A stretch of 26,009 bases of DNA from Candidatus Ulvibacter alkanivorans (GTDB lineage Bacteria; Bacteroidota; Bacteroidia; Flavobacteriales; Flavobacteriaceae), in NCBI RefSeq assembly GCF_003333325.1, contig NZ_QOLC01000053.1, positions 1-26,009 of the forward strand, in the 5' to 3' direction. The notes under the pieces were generated by a model. The model had not been told where the DNA came from, made no database searches, and worked only from the letters and a program-made list of their open reading frames with translations. Made by a program: the position numbers and the translations under genes. Below, in pieces: positions 24,480 through 26,009 of the stretch. The number at the start of each line of letters is the position of its first letter. Position 1 is the stretch's first letter.

Positions 24480-26009
24480 ATGAGCGACATTAAAGTACTT
24501 TGGGTAGATGATGAAATCGATTTATTAAAACCGCACATTCTTTTTCTCGAAAATAAAAATTATAAAGTGACCACCGCTAAAAGTGGAACAGAGGCCTTAG
24601 AAGAAATTAAACACGATAGTTTCGACATTGTATTTCTAGATGAAAACATGCCCGGACTTACCGGCTTGGAAACCTTGGCCGAATTGAAGGAGCAACAAGC
24701 TTCCTTGCCTGTTGTAATGATCACCAAGAGCGAAGAGGAATATATAATGGAAGAGGCTATAGGGTCTAAGATTGCCGATTATTTAATAAAACCGGTTAAT
24801 CCGAATCAGATATTATTAAGTCTGAAAAAGAATTTAGATCACTCACGATTGGTTTCAGAAAAGACCACCTCCAATTATCAGCAAGAATTTAGGAAGATTG
24901 CCATGGACCTTTCTATGGTAAATAGTTATGAGGAATGGGCAGACATGTATCAAAAATTGGTGTATTGGGAGTTAGAACTCGAAGATATTGAAGACACCGG
25001 AATGTTTGAGATTTTAGAATCTCAAAAAGTTGAAGCGAACACTCAATTTTGCAAGTTTATAGATAAGGCTTATCCCAGTTGGTTTAAAAATCCCGAAGAG
25101 GGCCCAATAATGTCGCATACCTTATTTAGAGATCGCGTCGTCCCCGAATTGAACGATGGCACACCTACTTTACTAGTTGTGGTCGACAATCTACGCTATG
25201 ACCAATGGAAAGCTTTTGAGCCATATGTGAGTAACAGTTATAAAAAAACGAAAGAAGAAATGTATTATGGCATCCTTCCAACCGCTACTCAATACGCTAG
25301 GAATGCTATTTTTAGCGGTCTTATGCCAAGTGATATGGAAAAGATGCATCCGGACCTTTGGTTGAACGATACCGACGAAGGTGGGAAAAACATGCATGAG
25401 GAGGAATTCTTAGCGGCACAATTAAAGCGACTTGGACTAGATCTGGATTGGAGTTATCATAAGATTTCAAGTTTAAAACAAGGTAAGCGTTTATCGGACA
25501 ACTTTAAAAGTCATAAAGAAGAAGACCTCACTGTAGTCGTCTATAACTTTGTCGATATATTGTCCCATTCCAAGACTGAAATGGAAGTGATTAAAGAACT
25601 GGCCTCCAACGACAAATCGTATCGCTCTTTAACTCAAAGTTGGTTTAAGAATTCTCCGCTTATGGAGATTATCCAACAGGCTAGCACCTTAGGTTTTAAG
25701 TTAATCATTACGACAGACCATGGTACCATTAATGTAAAAAACCCATCTAAGGTAATTGGAGATAAAAATACAAGTCTTAATTTACGTTACAAGACAGGTA
25801 AGAGTTTAACTTACGAAGACAAGGATGTATTGGCGGCAACCGATCCGAAAACGATCATGTTACCGGCGATAAATATGAGCAGCTCGTTTATATTTGCCAA
25901 AGGAGACCTGTTCTTTGCCTACCCTAATAATTACAATCATTACGTTAGTTATTACCGCAATACGTATCAGCACGGTGGTGTTTCTTTAGAGGAAATGATC
26001 ATCCCTTTT
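24480..26009 (+). CDS. porX: PorX-type response regulator with PglZ/alkaline phosphatase-like domain (3' end cut by window)
   Basis: An uninterrupted frame runs 510 codons from the ATG at 24480 to the window edge without a stop. Its length is close to that of PorX, so few residues should be missing. The receiver domain (about residues 1-120) has the acidic pair Asp10-Asp11, phosphoacceptor Asp54 in VFLDENMPG, Thr82 and Lys104. A helical middle follows. The PglZ/alkaline-phosphatase-superfamily domain has LLVVVDNLRYDQW, the nucleophile region ILPTATQYARNAIFSG, YNFVDILSHSKTE and the metal motif TTDHGT. In Porphyromonas gingivalis PorX works with the kinase PorY to control type IX secretion genes, and its effector domain has nucleotide phosphodiesterase activity. 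Most Bacteroidetes keep it, including ones with T9SS-dependent gliding. No porY is in the window. Confidence 0.93.
   Translation, partial: MSDIKVLWVDDEIDLLKPHILFLENKNYKVTTAKSGTEALEEIKHDSFDIVFLDENMPGLTGLETLAELKEQQASLPVVMITKSEEEYIMEEAIGSKIADYLIKPVNPNQILLSLKKNLDHSRLVSEKTTSNYQQEFRKIAMDLSMVNSYEEWADMYQKLVYWELELEDIEDTGMFEILESQKVEANTQFCKFIDKAYPSWFKNPEEGPIMSHTLFRDRVVPELNDGTPTLLVVVDNLRYDQWKAFEPYVSNSYKKTKEEMYYGILPTATQYARNAIFSGLMPSDMEKMHPDLWLNDTDEGGKNMHEEEFLAAQLKRLGLDLDWSYHKISSLKQGKRLSDNFKSHKEEDLTVVVYNFVDILSHSKTEMEVIKELASNDKSYRSLTQSWFKNSPLMEIIQQASTLGFKLIITTDHGTINVKNPSKVIGDKNTSLNLRYKTGKSLTYEDKDVLAATDPKTIMLPAINMSSSFIFAKGDLFFAYPNNYNHYVSYYRNTYQHGGVSLEEMIIPF

Noticed and set aside
24463..24480. TTGACA before the porX ATG as a sigma-70 -35 box
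   Set aside because: A matching -10 would fall inside the porX coding region, and the other promoters here follow the Bacteroidetes TAnnTTTG pattern.
24480..26009. porX as a truncated pseudogene
   Set aside because: The frame is continuous for 510 codons with every catalytic motif present. It lacks a stop only because the window ends.

Overview
The window looks like a chromosomal segment of a marine-type Bacteroidetes, most likely a member of the Flavobacteriaceae. The signs are A+T-rich DNA, repeated TAnnTTTG promoter elements with almost no Shine-Dalgarno sequences, fused LpxC-FabZ, fused HisIE and HisB enzymes, and a PorX-type regulator of the type IX secretion system at the right edge. 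Nothing suggests a recent mobile island: there is no IS element, integrase, CRISPR array or tRNA, and the longest gap between main genes is 285 bases.

Layout. (1) 52-2391: a DUF2461 protein (-) diverges from a small four-helix membrane protein (+), which converges on a CorA transporter (-) across a bidirectional terminator. (2) 2443-9618 (-): a complete histidine operon in the order hisG-D-C-B-H-A-F-IE. Most of its genes overlap by 1 to 11 bases. It is preceded by a transcription attenuator: an 18-residue leader peptide with four consecutive His codons, followed by a GNRA-capped terminator just before hisG. (3) 9763-13109 (+): an OmpA-like protein, a membrane-anchored helix-hairpin-helix protein and a sodium:solute symporter. 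(4) 13160-16837 (-): fabG, a VWA-domain membrane protein and a prohibitin/SPFH protein, ending in a terminator. (5) 16945-19237 (-): an lpxD paralogue, an NTF2-like protein and sucD. sucD has its own promoter and terminator. (6) 19315-23119 (-): lpxD, lpxC-fabZ, lpxA and efp, packed end to end and closed by a terminator. (7) 23144-24373 (-): an HD-domain protein with a TTG start. (8) 24480-end (+): porX, divergent from the HD gene and cut by the window edge just before its stop.

How the genes work together. The his block encodes the whole pathway from PRPP and ATP to histidine, and appears to sense histidyl-tRNA by ribosome stalling on its leader peptide. The lpx block provides the first committed steps of lipid A synthesis. 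FabZ (fused to LpxC) and FabG (nearby) supply or divert 3-hydroxyacyl-ACP, the acyl donor of LpxA and LpxD. PorX beside lipid A genes is suggestive, because T9SS cargo is often attached to LPS at the cell surface.

The clearest finding that a routine annotation would miss is the histidine leader peptide and attenuator at 9499-9618. Most of the rest is ordinary core genome. Secondary points are a second LpxD with altered active-site surroundings and its own promoter, a degenerate tandem OmpA domain, and near-leaderless starts for hisL and lpxD.
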